64,000 nucleotides of DNA from Nymphaea colorata. Lineage: Eukaryota > Streptophyta > Magnoliopsida > Nymphaeales > Nymphaeaceae. The DNA is taken from assembly GCF_008831285.2 (NCBI RefSeq), contig NC_045143.1, positions 16,404,464 to 16,468,463 of the forward strand, written 5' to 3'. Below the pieces are notes generated by a model that was not told the origin of the DNA, did not search any database, and saw nothing but the letters and a program-made list of their open reading frames with translations. This document shows, one piece after another, positions 11,098 through 22,899 of this stretch. The position numbers and the translations under genes are program-made. Position 1 is the stretch's first letter. Each line of letters starts with the position of its first letter.

Positions 11098-14000
11098 TTA
11101 CAGTAACTTGTTGCCATTGTTCTCAAAATTTTGTGATTCTGGTAGATTCGCATCCCTGAGCACTTCAACCTTCTGTATATGATCCTGGCCAGGATCATCA
11201 GCCGATTCCGGTGTAGTTCCAGTTTCTGCCTGGCTCTTGACCCATGCAAGATTACATAATTCTGCTGCTATGGAGGACAGTTCATGCCCTAACAGAGGTG
11301 GAATTTCCACATACTCTACAAACTCGGGCCCCAAGAGTGAGTTTTTACGGCGGATTCCCCATTCCATGTCACAGCATCCATGTCCACATCTTGATGGCAC
11401 CTGCGCTTCACTAGAATCTTTGGGTAGACAGTTGCTCACTCCTATTTCAGATTTGCAGCCTTGGAGGGGCAACTGAATAGGCCTGAAGGATACAGAACCA
11501 TCTGTAGGATTATATAAGTTGAATGCACTTGGCCTCGCAACTGGCCGAAAAAGGTTGTTTGCTTTCTTCTTTGTCTCGTTATTAGGTTTAACCTTCTCCT
11601 CAGGTTGTTCTGTGATGTCTGTCGAATGGTTGACAACACCCTTGTCTACAGCCATTTGAAGGGGATCTACATCTGCAGGTGTCACGTTTCCATCAGATAC
11701 TTTGGTTTTCTCTCCCCTGATATCACCTAATGCATCACATGATGGTGGCCTCAACTTATCAAGTTCCAGGCACCTACGCCTGAGAGTGGAATTCCAATGG
11801 TTTTTTATTGCATTATCTGTTCGTCCTTGCAGCAGTCTTGCAATAGAAGCCCACCGATTACCATGTATAGCATGTGCAGCAATGATAATTCGATCCTCTT
11901 CCTCTGCAACCACTTGACATGTTAGGACTTATTGGAATTTAGAACACATTTGACAAGTGCTTTTGTTAGAATTGGCATCCAGCGATCTCAAGTACATACC
12001 ATGATGCAGTCATTCATTAATAGACACCAAAAATATAATAAGAAGTACTGCAGTTCTCTAAAGAAAAAGCCCTACTGAAGAAAAGCTCTGAAAATTCACC
12101 TAAGCGATATCTTGGTTTTGGGCCTTTTGGCCCTATACATTCTATCGAAATGATAGGAAAAGAAGAAACTAGGAAATACTTCAAGCCTCACTTAAAGATT
12201 CTTAAATCCTGTAACACTGAAGAAATAGGAAGCATTTTTAGCGTATAGAAGAGGTGGTCCGGCCAATTCCACAAAAAATCATTGTAGACTACAAATTCAT
12301 ATTCAATTCAGAATTTTAGAATGGAAATCATGGTCATTCACAAAGCATTTCAATTGACAACTATTTTTCAGCTTGCGGTTATTGTGGTCTGGTTCGTTGG
12401 CATGCCAGCCTTGCTTGATGCCTTCAACTCTACATAACTCGTTAGATATGTGCTTTTAGATTTTGTTAAATTTTAGCATGTTCCTTTTCAGAAAAGAAGA
12501 ATGCCTATCCTATCAACGGCCTAAATAAGTATTAAGTGGGCATTAAGGAAAGGAAAACCATTTTCCCAAAAAGCAAGTCCTCCTACACTCTTCAGCAATC
12601 ATACAATTAATCATTATTTATCTCCTACACAACCTTTTGAAAGTAGACGAATAGTAATACTAGAAGTATCAGTAGCTGTAGCCTATAGTACCGTGGTAGT
12701 AAGAAAAAGATTTAAGTTATTTAGGGCAATAGTATCGCATATTCCCAGTATCTAAGACATATAGGGGATGTAAAACAAGTTCATATACCTTTTTAGTTTT
12801 TTTCTTTATCTTTTTGCCTTCATAACATAGTGCACCATGACAAATCAAGCGACATTTTTTTCAGCCAGCATATTTGATGAACCTAGTAAAATGCCATCAT
12901 CATGAGGACAAAAGTAATAGCCTCTGAAATTTTATGAAGGGAAATTGGGAAAATAAAGAGTGGCTACCTGCCAAAGTTCAGGACCACAGAACAATATGTT
13001 GCATGTGTGCATATACGGATATGTGCCTGTGTGTGTTCATGCATCTGTTTTGGTCGCTCTGTGTCTGTAATCTATATTTATACATAAGTAAATGGAAATT
13101 CAATCATATCAATATTGCGACCATTTGTATGTCAGAACAGCCTTAGTCAAGGCTTAGGCTGCATTCAGGGAGAAATGCTGGGAAAAGATACGTAGCCTTC
13201 AGCTTATTGACCCTAGTCATTTTCCCAAAGTTTTGATCATGAGAATTATATAAGAAAATGAAGATCAAATCAAGCAAACAGGCTTTCAAAGGTGTTTCAA
13301 ACAAGCAGAAACGGAAAAGATGTTCTCTGTCATTTACCACAGGAGTCATGTTATATAAAACATATCCTCTTGAATGGTGCACTGAGGTGGAAATGTTAGA
13401 ATACTCTCGTTCTTTCTTTCTTTTCTACTTGCAGCTAAGTCAGATTGGTAACTTAGTAGTGTTGAAATATATCAGAGCTCCACAAGAGGTGATGGTACTG
13501 AAGTTTGCCATGAGTTACATCCAAAAGGGAGCTCCTCTGGCACTGTGAATAAGCTTTTGTTTTGCTGGTTTCCTGCTGATGACAGTACTGACGTTTAGAG
13601 GGCCCTGCACTTGTTCCTTCCATAAAACTATTGATGCTCCTACCACTCGTTCTATATTTTTCTAGTTGAATTCTGCTGCTACAGTGCTACTATTTGAGAT
13701 GTCAGTCAAGGAACTTTATATTGTGGTTTTTGGACTGTTGAGGTGGTGGCATTGAATGTAAAGAATCTAACATGGCCCGGAATAGCTATTAGAGAAGTAA
13801 CCTGGAATTTCAAAGTTGGAATAATTTTGGGAATGAGAAGTGCTCCCAAACTCCCAGTAGCAGAGAGATGTGCAGTTGTGTGATTTCATTCACTTCTTTC
13901 ATTAATCTACTATTGGAAGGTACAGCTTGCCAATAAATTTGTTTTGGATAAGTCAAAAGGCAAACATCGTAGACCTTCCCTAGCAATGTGCCTAGAATAA

Positions 14001-16283
14001 TACCCTTTTTGAGATTTCAATTTTGAGGGATGGTGGCCCTTCCTTAGCCCTGGCTTATAAGGACACCACATTTTATGTGATTTTGGATGACCACAAGAAT
14101 TACCATCATTTACTTAATGAAGTTCTTTAATGCTTTTTCTATTGATGCTTCTATAAACATTTTGTGATTGCATAATAAAGACCAGTAAACCTTACAAAAT
14201 CTGAAAACATATCTAATGAAACAGGATATAAACTTGAAACTTTTTCTCCTGGTACACCTCAGCAAAACAGGGAGCTGAATGGAAATTGTAATATAATAGA
14301 AGTTAATAGAGTTTTGGTGTTAGATAGGGATATACCTAAAATTATTGAGTCGATGCAATTCTTATGGCTGTATATTTGATCAAATGCATATGAAATGACT
14401 CTGTGGGAGGTCATTCCCCCTTGGGGGTCCTTGATTCCCAGGGCAAGAGCTTAAATTTACATCCAATGCCTATTGATGTGCCTTGCCAAGACTGCAACAA
14501 TGAATGGAGCTACATGAGCTAAACTCGCTTAAGCCTGACTTGAGTTAAATGAGCTGAAATTTAATCCAGTTGAGCACATGTTTACATGAATTCAACTCAA
14601 GTAGTTATATACATATTCATATGGAATGTTTTAATGTGTGGCAGCAGAAATGTGGTGGCTTCAGTCCTATTCAGGATAATTGTTGCCGTTCCTATCCTTT
14701 GAGCGTTCTGATTTTGATCTTTCCCCTCCGGCAGACTCAAAGAAAGTGTGCATGTCACTTATTTGTTGGAATATTCTCATGAGAATATAAACTTTGTGGC
14801 ACGTTGGCATTCTCTTCAACACCCTTGTTGTTATATAAAAACAAACTTTTGCTAATAAAATTGGTAGTTTTTCATGTTAATGTTTGTGCGTGTTCCTGGA
14901 GAGGATACAATTTTGGGGGATGTACATTGTCATGGCAAGAGGGGGAACATCAGATTGAGTGCATCAGTGTTTGATGAAATGACTAGAAGACAAGAAAACA
15001 TTTATGTGGATGAGCTTGTAGGTTTTCACTTTTCATCTTCAAGCTTAATTGAGTCCATATCAAGCTTTGGCACAGGTTATTCACTCGACTTTGTAAACCT
15101 TGACTCAAGTTCGAGCCGAGTAAGATACAAGTCGACCAAAGCTCAATAACAGTGCCTACCATGTTCACGTTCTTGCACAATCTAAGGCTACTGAACCAAG
15201 TGGCATCCTACCCAAACTTGGAACACTGCAACCTACATCTAAATCTTATTTACGCCATGAGTCAAGAATAACATGACTTCTGCACCACAGAAAAACACTT
15301 CTTACACCAGAACTCACTGCGTAAAGGAGAAACGGCCGTTGAAGGTATCATCTGACCTCATTAGCCAATTGAAACCGAAACATAGCAGCAGAAAAAAAAT
15401 CCATCCAGTGGCATATCATTTACCAGTTTCCATATTTCAGAAAAATTGGTTACCCACCACGTCTTCCACATGGCATAAGCTCGACCTAAGAAAAACAGGC
15501 AGAACAATGTAATTCAAGGAAAAAGTCAAATTTCAGCTACCAACGTTGAACATCTCTATTTTTGTCGGAACAGTTTCTAATTCCCAGACCACACATAAAA
15601 TTATTTGCCCCAATTTTCCACCTAAAAAAAAAATGAAACTAGCAGATCATGGAGAAAGAAAGACAGACGCCCAAAACAGTATGAAAGAACACTTCAGGTA
15701 CCAAAACATACAAAAGAACCGATCGACCCCGTCCAGGTAAGTATAAACATACAAAAGAATCGTCTACAACGGGTACACGAGACCGTTTTCGAAGCAGTAT
15801 CAGTCAAAACCACGACGACCATAATCATACAAGAGATTCTAACAATCATAAGCTGGTCATGTGCTCATCGTCTACAGGAAGAAAAAAGCCTCTCGGAATG
15901 TCATCCAAAACGTAGAAAAGACGAAAGAAAACTCCGTGGGCATCTCCTAAAATAGAGAAATTATGAGACTTTGTGGCCATAATAAAAAAGCAGAAAAAGG
16001 GAAAAGAAGGAGGAGGAGCGTGGAGAGTTTTTGCCTACTGACCAGTGAAGGGCTTGCGCTTGACACCGGGGTCCAGCTGGTTGCACCATCGGAGGCGGCA
16101 GGACTTGCCAGACCTGCCGGGAATCCCGCGGGCGATGAGGCTCCAATTCCTCGCCCCGAACTTGCCGACAAGGCGGCTGAGAACTGCGTCCTCCTCCGGC
16201 GACCATGGCCCCTTTATTCTCTCCTCCACGACGTTGCCTCTACTACCGCTGGCGCCGCTGCCTCCACCCTCTCTCTGCTTCAT
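11098..16283 (-). CDS. R2R3-MYB transcription factor, MYB1/MYB25/MYB109 type
   Basis: Exon 1 is 16283-16043 and exon 2 is 11903-11098, split by a 4,139-bp intron (donor ACTG/GTCAGT, acceptor TTGCAG/AGGAAG). The product is 348 residues. R2 spans about 24-74 with tryptophans at W27, W47 and W66. R3 spans about 76-125 with W98 and W117. The intron falls at the R2/R3 boundary, right after KRKPFT, and the join restores EEED. The phrases RIKGPWSPEEDAVLSRLV, NQLDPGVKRKPFT and GRTDNAIKNHWNSTL match subgroup 23 (MYB1/25/109) better than the MYB44/77 group, which reads NQLSPQVEHRPF. The C-terminal ~220 residues are low in complexity. It should act as a nuclear DNA-binding regulator; its targets are unknown. 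A longer upstream frame to 16358 begins with GTG, so the ATG at 16283 is preferred. Confidence 0.92.
11904..16042 (-). other. Long first intron of the MYB gene
   Basis: This 4.1-kb intron is AT-rich and has no recognisable coding relic. Several frames of 60-96 codons occur on both strands (for example 13258-13548 and 14874-15149) with no family similarity. Confidence 0.8.
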
Positions 16284-17399
16284 CTCTCTCTCTCTCCCGT
16301 TGTCCCCGAACCGGCAAGCGCACAGGCTCACACCCAAAACACGGACGGGGAACACCACCTAACTAACGGCAGCAGCTGAAACCCCAGTGTGGGGCCGATT
16401 TCCTGGATGCCGTTCGTCCCTGCAGATGAACGGCAGTCAAGCACCATCATAGATTCTTCGGTGCCTTCAATGAGGCCCCACGGATGTCTGGGTGCCCCGA
16501 CGTACCTGCTTTTCACTCAGAACCATCAAAAGATGGACGGCTCAAAGCAAATGCTCTGTGCTACTGGTCCTTGCCAGTTGTCCATCTCAGTGGATCGACG
16601 CAGTCCAAGGAAGGAACACTGAGGCAGGTCGCACTCGGAACGGACACAAACAACACCGAGGAGAGGATGCAACGGTGTGGAATAAGGAAGAGCTAAAGAA
16701 CATCTGCGTTTGATTCGGATTAAAAATTCCAAAGCCCCATTCTGGACCCGACAAATTTGCGTCGGATGGGATGTCGATGCACAGAGTTGAACGTTGCATC
16801 CGATCTTTTACTCAATACTGGCGAATCTATTTTTGTTGTCCAGCTTTTTGCGTTTCTTAACTCTCACTCACCTTTGGCTATCCGTTTGAATTCCCTTGAA
16901 AACATATATCACAGCATCATGCTTTTATTTTTCGGAATTTGCATAATGTCAGTGAGATGCAAATAGCAATGATGAGTATATATTTTTCTTCCTCTTCTAC
17001 TGTGCACAAGTATCTTCTTCTCTAGAATATATGTTTCAAGACATTTAGTCTCTGACAAAAAGCTTATAAAAAAACCCGCCAACTTTATATGTCGACAACG
17101 CCATGGAACATGACTTTTTTATTCTTACATTGATATTGATGTTTGGGAGGGGGTTGATTCTTGTCAACAGGAACCCGTTTAGAGGAATTTTGGAGGAACC
17201 TGAGTATTTTGCTTGGCAACTATAAGTTAATCAGCAAGAGACCACGTCTCAGGCAGCCAAATGCCATTCTTGAAGTTGAAATTGAGCAGAATCAGCATGC
17301 TTAGTAGGACCAGCTCGCACCTAGGTTGCCTTTATTGTTGCAATTGTTCAACGATGAGAAATCTAACAAATTGACATATAAAAATGCGTTAATTTCTAC
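16284..17399. other. MYB 5' leader and upstream region
   Basis: In mRNA sense a GA run (16284-16298) ends directly at the MYB start codon. Beyond it is GC-richer DNA to about 16700, then AT-rich DNA. I see no clear TATA box and no gene. Confidence 0.5.
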
Positions 17400-18306
17400 A
17401 TGGGTCGACATTGGATGCAGAAGTTTTTGAGCAACAACCACCAAGTCATGAAGATGCTCTATATCTTGATTATGTCCGTAAACTTTCAAAGGTACTTCAT
17501 GGCTTAACAGAGGCATCGGGTTTAGTTTGTAGTTAAATGATTCCTGTTAAAAACCTTGGAAGGCACTGTCATTTTCTTGGAATTGAATTTCTGTGGCACT
17601 CTTTGGAAAATTTTCTTTGCCAAAGAAAGTATGCAAAGGATACTTTGGAAAGACAGAAATGCTTGATTGTAAGCCTTCAAATATGACCACGACCCCAAAA
17701 AAGCCTAACCAAAGTTGTTTTTCTGGATTACAATCTCTATCGAAAACTTTTCCTTCATTGCAATGTCTAACACTCATCAGGCCAAAACTATCTCCCCTTT
17801 TGTCAATTATGGAAGTATATTTATGCACCAACCCTTGTTTGAGCATTTACAAATGGTGAAAAAGTTAAAGATTATGGTCAGTGGATCTTATCAAGCTCAG
17901 ATTAGGCAAGCTGCAAAAATTTCTTGAAGATCAATCACAAGTTCTTGTATCTTCAATTGGGAGTCAATTGTAAAGTATCATAGCATAATATCTGCTGCTC
18001 TTGAACTCATTTAAATCCTTTTCAATTGAAAGGATATCAGTGTCAGTGTCATAAAAAAGTTCCTGAACTTCATCATGATAACTTCATTGCCATTCACATG
18101 ACAGCAATTCCTGCTTTTTATAATAGGACCAAGCATATTCAAGTTGATCATCACCACATAAAAGCTTTGTAAAAGGCCAACTTCTTGCAGAACAAGAACC
18201 ATCCAGACAACAATTTGTTGACATTTTTACAGAACTGCAGGGCATGCTTAAGTTTCAATTCTTTTGTGAAAAACTTGGGCTTCACTTTCATAGCATGAAA
18301 AGGTAT
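17400..18306 (+). pseudogene. Ty1/copia retrotransposon pol relic (reverse transcriptase and RNase H)
   Basis: Fragments of copia pol appear in order on the plus strand. EVFEQQPPSHED near 17415 and VRKLSKVLHGLTEASG near 17480 are the RT finger/palm region. NLGRCHFFLGIEF near 17552 and RKYAKDTLERQ near 17625 follow. The RNase H segment HHDNFIAIHMTAIPAFYNRT near 18070 comes next, with FVDIFTELQGML and FCEKLGLH near 18220-18290. Stop codons and frame changes separate the pieces, and about 70 residues of RT between the GL-A-G and NLG motifs are missing. No gag, integrase or LTRs were seen. It is an old, dead copy. Confidence 0.8.
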
Positions 18307-21300
18307 TCGCAAATCCTTCTAGCCTCCACCTTACTATACAAGATACGGCAATAGAGAACCAAATTTTCAGCAAAATAATGAAGGAAATGAAAAACAGGTT
18401 TTATGTGATCAACTTAAAAACTAGGAATTAGGCCAGCAAGAGGAAAAGAAGTTAGCTGCAAGGAATTTTAGTCTATCTAAAGCAACTGAAAAAACAATGT
18501 TAAGGAAACAAAAGCTAATTATGGATGCCAATTTGCAAATCAGTCATGAAAACTAATTTAGCTTTGGATATAAAACTAATTACACCTTCCCTCTTAGTAC
18601 CTCCGAGCTTGACCTCTGGAGGATGAAATTTTACTGATATCATCTTTGGAGTTGTAGATACATGGATACAGCTTGAACCATGGCCGCCTACCAGATGGCC
18701 GTGGCCAGCACGAATAGGCTGAGAATTTGAACAAGCTTCCTTCAGAACTTCAGATTAGGTAGTATCAGTCTAAGTTCTTAAAACCCAACTACTAAGTTGG
18801 CTGGCTGGTCCAAGAGGACTGCTGATCATGTTGTTTTGGGTTAATTGGGCCGACTCGTCTTGCCAGTAAGCAGCCAACCTTTCATTGGATACCTGACCTG
18901 TTTTCATCTCTTGCCAGGAGAACCTCACCAACCAAGAACATTCAATTCTAGCAAACATTCCAGATCAAGTGACAGATTCAATAATTGGATTCATCATTTC
19001 CTTGGGCTGAGCACCCGAGCCTTCTCTTATGCCACTTAGTTAGATTATTTGCATGCAATTTGACCATTAATTTTGTACTGATCTATTTAATCTTGCACAA
19101 TCTCCATGACCTCGATGAGCCGCTGGTACCTGCAGTCCAAACTTATGCAGGAAAAACGATTGATGGGACATTAATCTTCATATATTGAGGCCTATCTAAT
19201 TCTGATAAAGATGGGAGCTCTGGGATCCACTTAATTAGCTATCAAACACAGCTCCAATGCAGAGGTGCACCTCACGTCTGTCGATTCTTTGGCACGGTCT
19301 CTGCCTAACTGCAACTTGGCGTATTTGAAAAACTTCGATCTGACAAGCTTATTGATTTCGCCTTTTTCTTTTCATTTGGCAGATTCGTTAGCTCATTACT
19401 GCATATCCTGCTTCACTTTTCGCAGCCAAAAGTTGCAGAAAAAGCTGTCCACTTTAGCTCTTCTTTTGATGAAGAAAGACAACTGCATAGCTTTCTGTTG
19501 GCATACCAAATCCTTACAGAGTTCATGGGCGGAAGTTTATTTTACTACGAACTTTCCCCACTCACGATTATTGAAAAGCTTCCCCACATGGATCAGGAAA
19601 CTTCTAAAGACTGCATGCTTTCATCTCATCCCTATCCAGCACGAATGAACTCTAACGTATACCTTCCTTGCTTCAATAAAAGGTGCACAATGAAAAAGAG
19701 ATCTGTGCCATACTGGCCTTCATTTTCCTAAGTCCTTCTGGTAATAGTTTATCTTCTCATCATCTCATGATTCCATCTCAACAATTTGACAACATAATTA
19801 CATTTAACCTTGAAAGGGCATGCAAGACTAACAAGCGACACATAGTTGGAATGACGTGCCACAGGATCTCTGAAATTAAGTAGGCGAGCTAGGATGGACC
19901 ATGGTTTGAGTTTGCTTCCATGTGATGTTTGGCTTGCATGCATGGTTCGAGTTGTTTGAATGCGACTGAGACCCCAAAGGAAGCTGATAGAGCCCATGCT
20001 CATCGATCATGAGGTGAGGGGAGAAACTTCATGGAATGTATGGGCCACTTGGACTGAACACACTAAGAAATGACTACAGTTTACGATAGAAAATGACTCA
20101 GTGAGTCCCCACTTTGCCACCCAAGAGGCCAAAATGCTTGTGCACGTCGGACGCAAAAGTCGGCCCAACTTGGCATGGTTTGGGCCCAAGACTACAGTCT
20201 TCATGCAACTTGCGTCAATAGTCTTACTTGTGCAGTTCAGACCAAGCCAATAACTTCAAATTTTGGTGCTTCACTTTAACTAAAACTAAATGAAAAGAAA
20301 ATGGTTTCTCTTCTATTGAGAAATTTTCACAACTTTAAAGCAGCCCAAAGAACCATTTGATTGTATATGCTTACCTAAGATCAAGTTGTAGGCGAAACCG
20401 TACTGTTTTGGTTAAGTACTACAGAACCGAGAATGATTTTTATTCCATGGAGAAAAGTTTAAAACTTGACAGCAACTGCAGGACATGGTTGCATATCTAC
20501 AGTAAGATCAAGTTGTGGTTTAAATCAATACATATATAATGTTTGTTTCATAGCAGAACCGCGAGAAATAATATTCCTTCCTTTAAGAAACACCGAACAC
20601 AACCTAAAAGCAGCTTATGCTACAAAATAAAGCTACAGACTAAATTAGCTACATTTTTGCCTGATTCCATGATCTTTCTGGCTTAAGCATCTTGTGCTGC
20701 AAGTTAAATATCATTAAAGAGTAAATGAAGTCATTAATCAAGTTGTTCTTCTTTACTCCTGCAAATATGGTCATGCATGGTACCCAATGTCGTCTTTTAC
20801 ATAAGTTTAATGTTTATCTCCCACCATTGTTCGAAAAAGTTGTTCAAATTGATGGATTCCTAATGCAGAACAAGGTTGTCACGTGCAACCCAAAGTGTAG
20901 GAAACTGATGTGAACGTATACTTAATGGCTTGATACTTACAAGTTGACATGGAATGATATGTTTTTTGAGCTGCAAGAAGTTTAGGATTTGAGCTTTGCA
21001 ATTAAAAGAAGAACTACGTGGAGTCAGTAGAATAAAAGTATACAAACTGTTCTTTTCCTTCTTTGAAGGGACAGAAAGGAGATGTAACTACAAACATCTT
21101 AATTTGGATAGCAAACCCAGTAGCTGGTCATTTCCAAAAGTAAGAGATATTTTATACGTAATATTAAAGAGAACCAGTATCATCATTTTGAAACTCGTTA
21201 AAAATTTGGAAGCAAATTCTGAAAGGATGAACATGTCATTCATGAGATCACTCATACTACCACAAAACAATAAGACTCGAACAACATGCACTGACCAGTC

Positions 21301-21349
21301 TCAGTAGAAAGAGGACAAGTAGCTTGACAGCCTGATAGTGGTACTCTGT

Positions 21350-21391
21350 GTTGTGTGTGTGTGTGTGTGCGTGAGAGAGAGAGAGAGAGAG
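21350..21391. repeat. (GT)n(GA)n compound microsatellite
   Basis: A GTGTGT run passes into GAGAGA with one GCGT interruption. Confidence 0.9.
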
Positions 21392-22882
21392 ATGGTAAAA
21401 AGATTCGGTCAATAATCTGGTCCCGGAATTGTTCCGACACAGAGAAAATAATGGCCCTTATGTCACAGAGCTTTGCTGCCCGAGATTCAGCGTCCAGGGA
21501 ACAGAACATGACACAGTGCGCAGAATCAGAACGGCAGGCACTAGGAAATATTTTTAGTGTAACTTATATTTCAAAAATCAATTTTTATGTACCAAATCAT
21601 TAAAAAGAAACATGATCATGTCCTTGTTCACCATTTTCTGAAGTACTTGTTCATCACATTTTATATGTCGTTTCTGTTGCATACATGGCCAAGTGATACA
21701 ACGACAACCCAGCCCTCAAATAGAGCCAGTGAACCACATTAAGCAGGAACTAATGATTTTCTGTCATTGTGGCGTCAACTGCCAAGTCAATTTAGTATCC
21801 AATTACTCAAGATATACTTCATATGTGCTAAAAAAAAAATCATTCAAGTGGTTGAAGAATATTGAAGCATTTTCTGCTTTACTTTTGAAAATGTAATGGA
21901 CAGTTCTTAAGAGACATGTGATGTGGAAGTTGAAAATGCAACTGCAGAAAGTATGGGTCGATCATTTGAGCACGCAAATGATAATGACTAAAACGTCTCC
22001 AGACGCGTAAGGCTTGAACTTTGTCCTGAGAATAATATTTAATTCAATGTTGTAAGGTAATATTGGTATTGGTGGCCGAATTTAATATGCCACAATAAGC
22101 TATCATAGATATACAGTAACGAGTAAGAAAAAAATAGAGTATTGAAAGAGGATCGATAGCTCATACCTCAGACCATGTCATCTACATAGAATTTTCTTGT
22201 CTAGAGATGTTAATTAATCTACGTTGACCCCACTACATTTGATTCATCCAAATGTATTCGGTCTGCCAATACATATCGCTGCACATATATGTATATATAT
22301 GTGTGTGTATCGGTCTATATATGGTGTTTTTAATAAATAAGAAATTTAACAAATGAATATCCTTGATTTAAGAAACCTAAAAAGTCAAGTATATTGAAAA
22401 CATTTCCGTCGAAGTTGATCTACACTAAGAGTTTTTTTCTTATAATATGAAAACAAACTCTTACCAGGTCATGCCACCAGGAGAAGCAACCGGGGTGTTT
22501 CCCTTCAATTTTAAATTCTCAAGTCAAACTTTGTAGCAGGCGGATGAAACACCAGTTTATTACAACTTCTTTCCAACTTAAACAATTTCTTACTAAGATG
22601 TTGGATTTAAATAGCAGAAGATATAATAACAATGAGTGGACGGATGGATGAATAAAGCTGTCGTAAAGAAATTTAACACGTACGAGCTAATAATAATATT
22701 GCTAGCAGGGAAAGGGAAAGAGGAAACGAGTCGTTGAAGTTTATGGGCTTCGAAGGGGAAAAAGAAAGTTAAAAAGAGCTCGACACTCGAGGTGGCGTTC
22801 TCTTTTTCCATACAAGAGGAGCAAGGGGGTGACAAAGCAATTGGGGAATGGGCTGATAGAGTCAGTGTGTGCTGAGCAAATA

Positions 22883-22899
22883 TGAGACAATTTGTCTCA
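22883..22899. promoter_or_regulatory. Palindromic pair of auxin-response-like elements
   Basis: TGAGACAA-T-TTGTCTCA is a perfect 17-nt palindrome holding GAGACA and TGTCTC, the core AuxRE on both strands, 3 nt apart. AuxRE-type sites bind ARF proteins. No gene start is evident nearby, so function is unproven and chance is possible. Confidence 0.2.
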
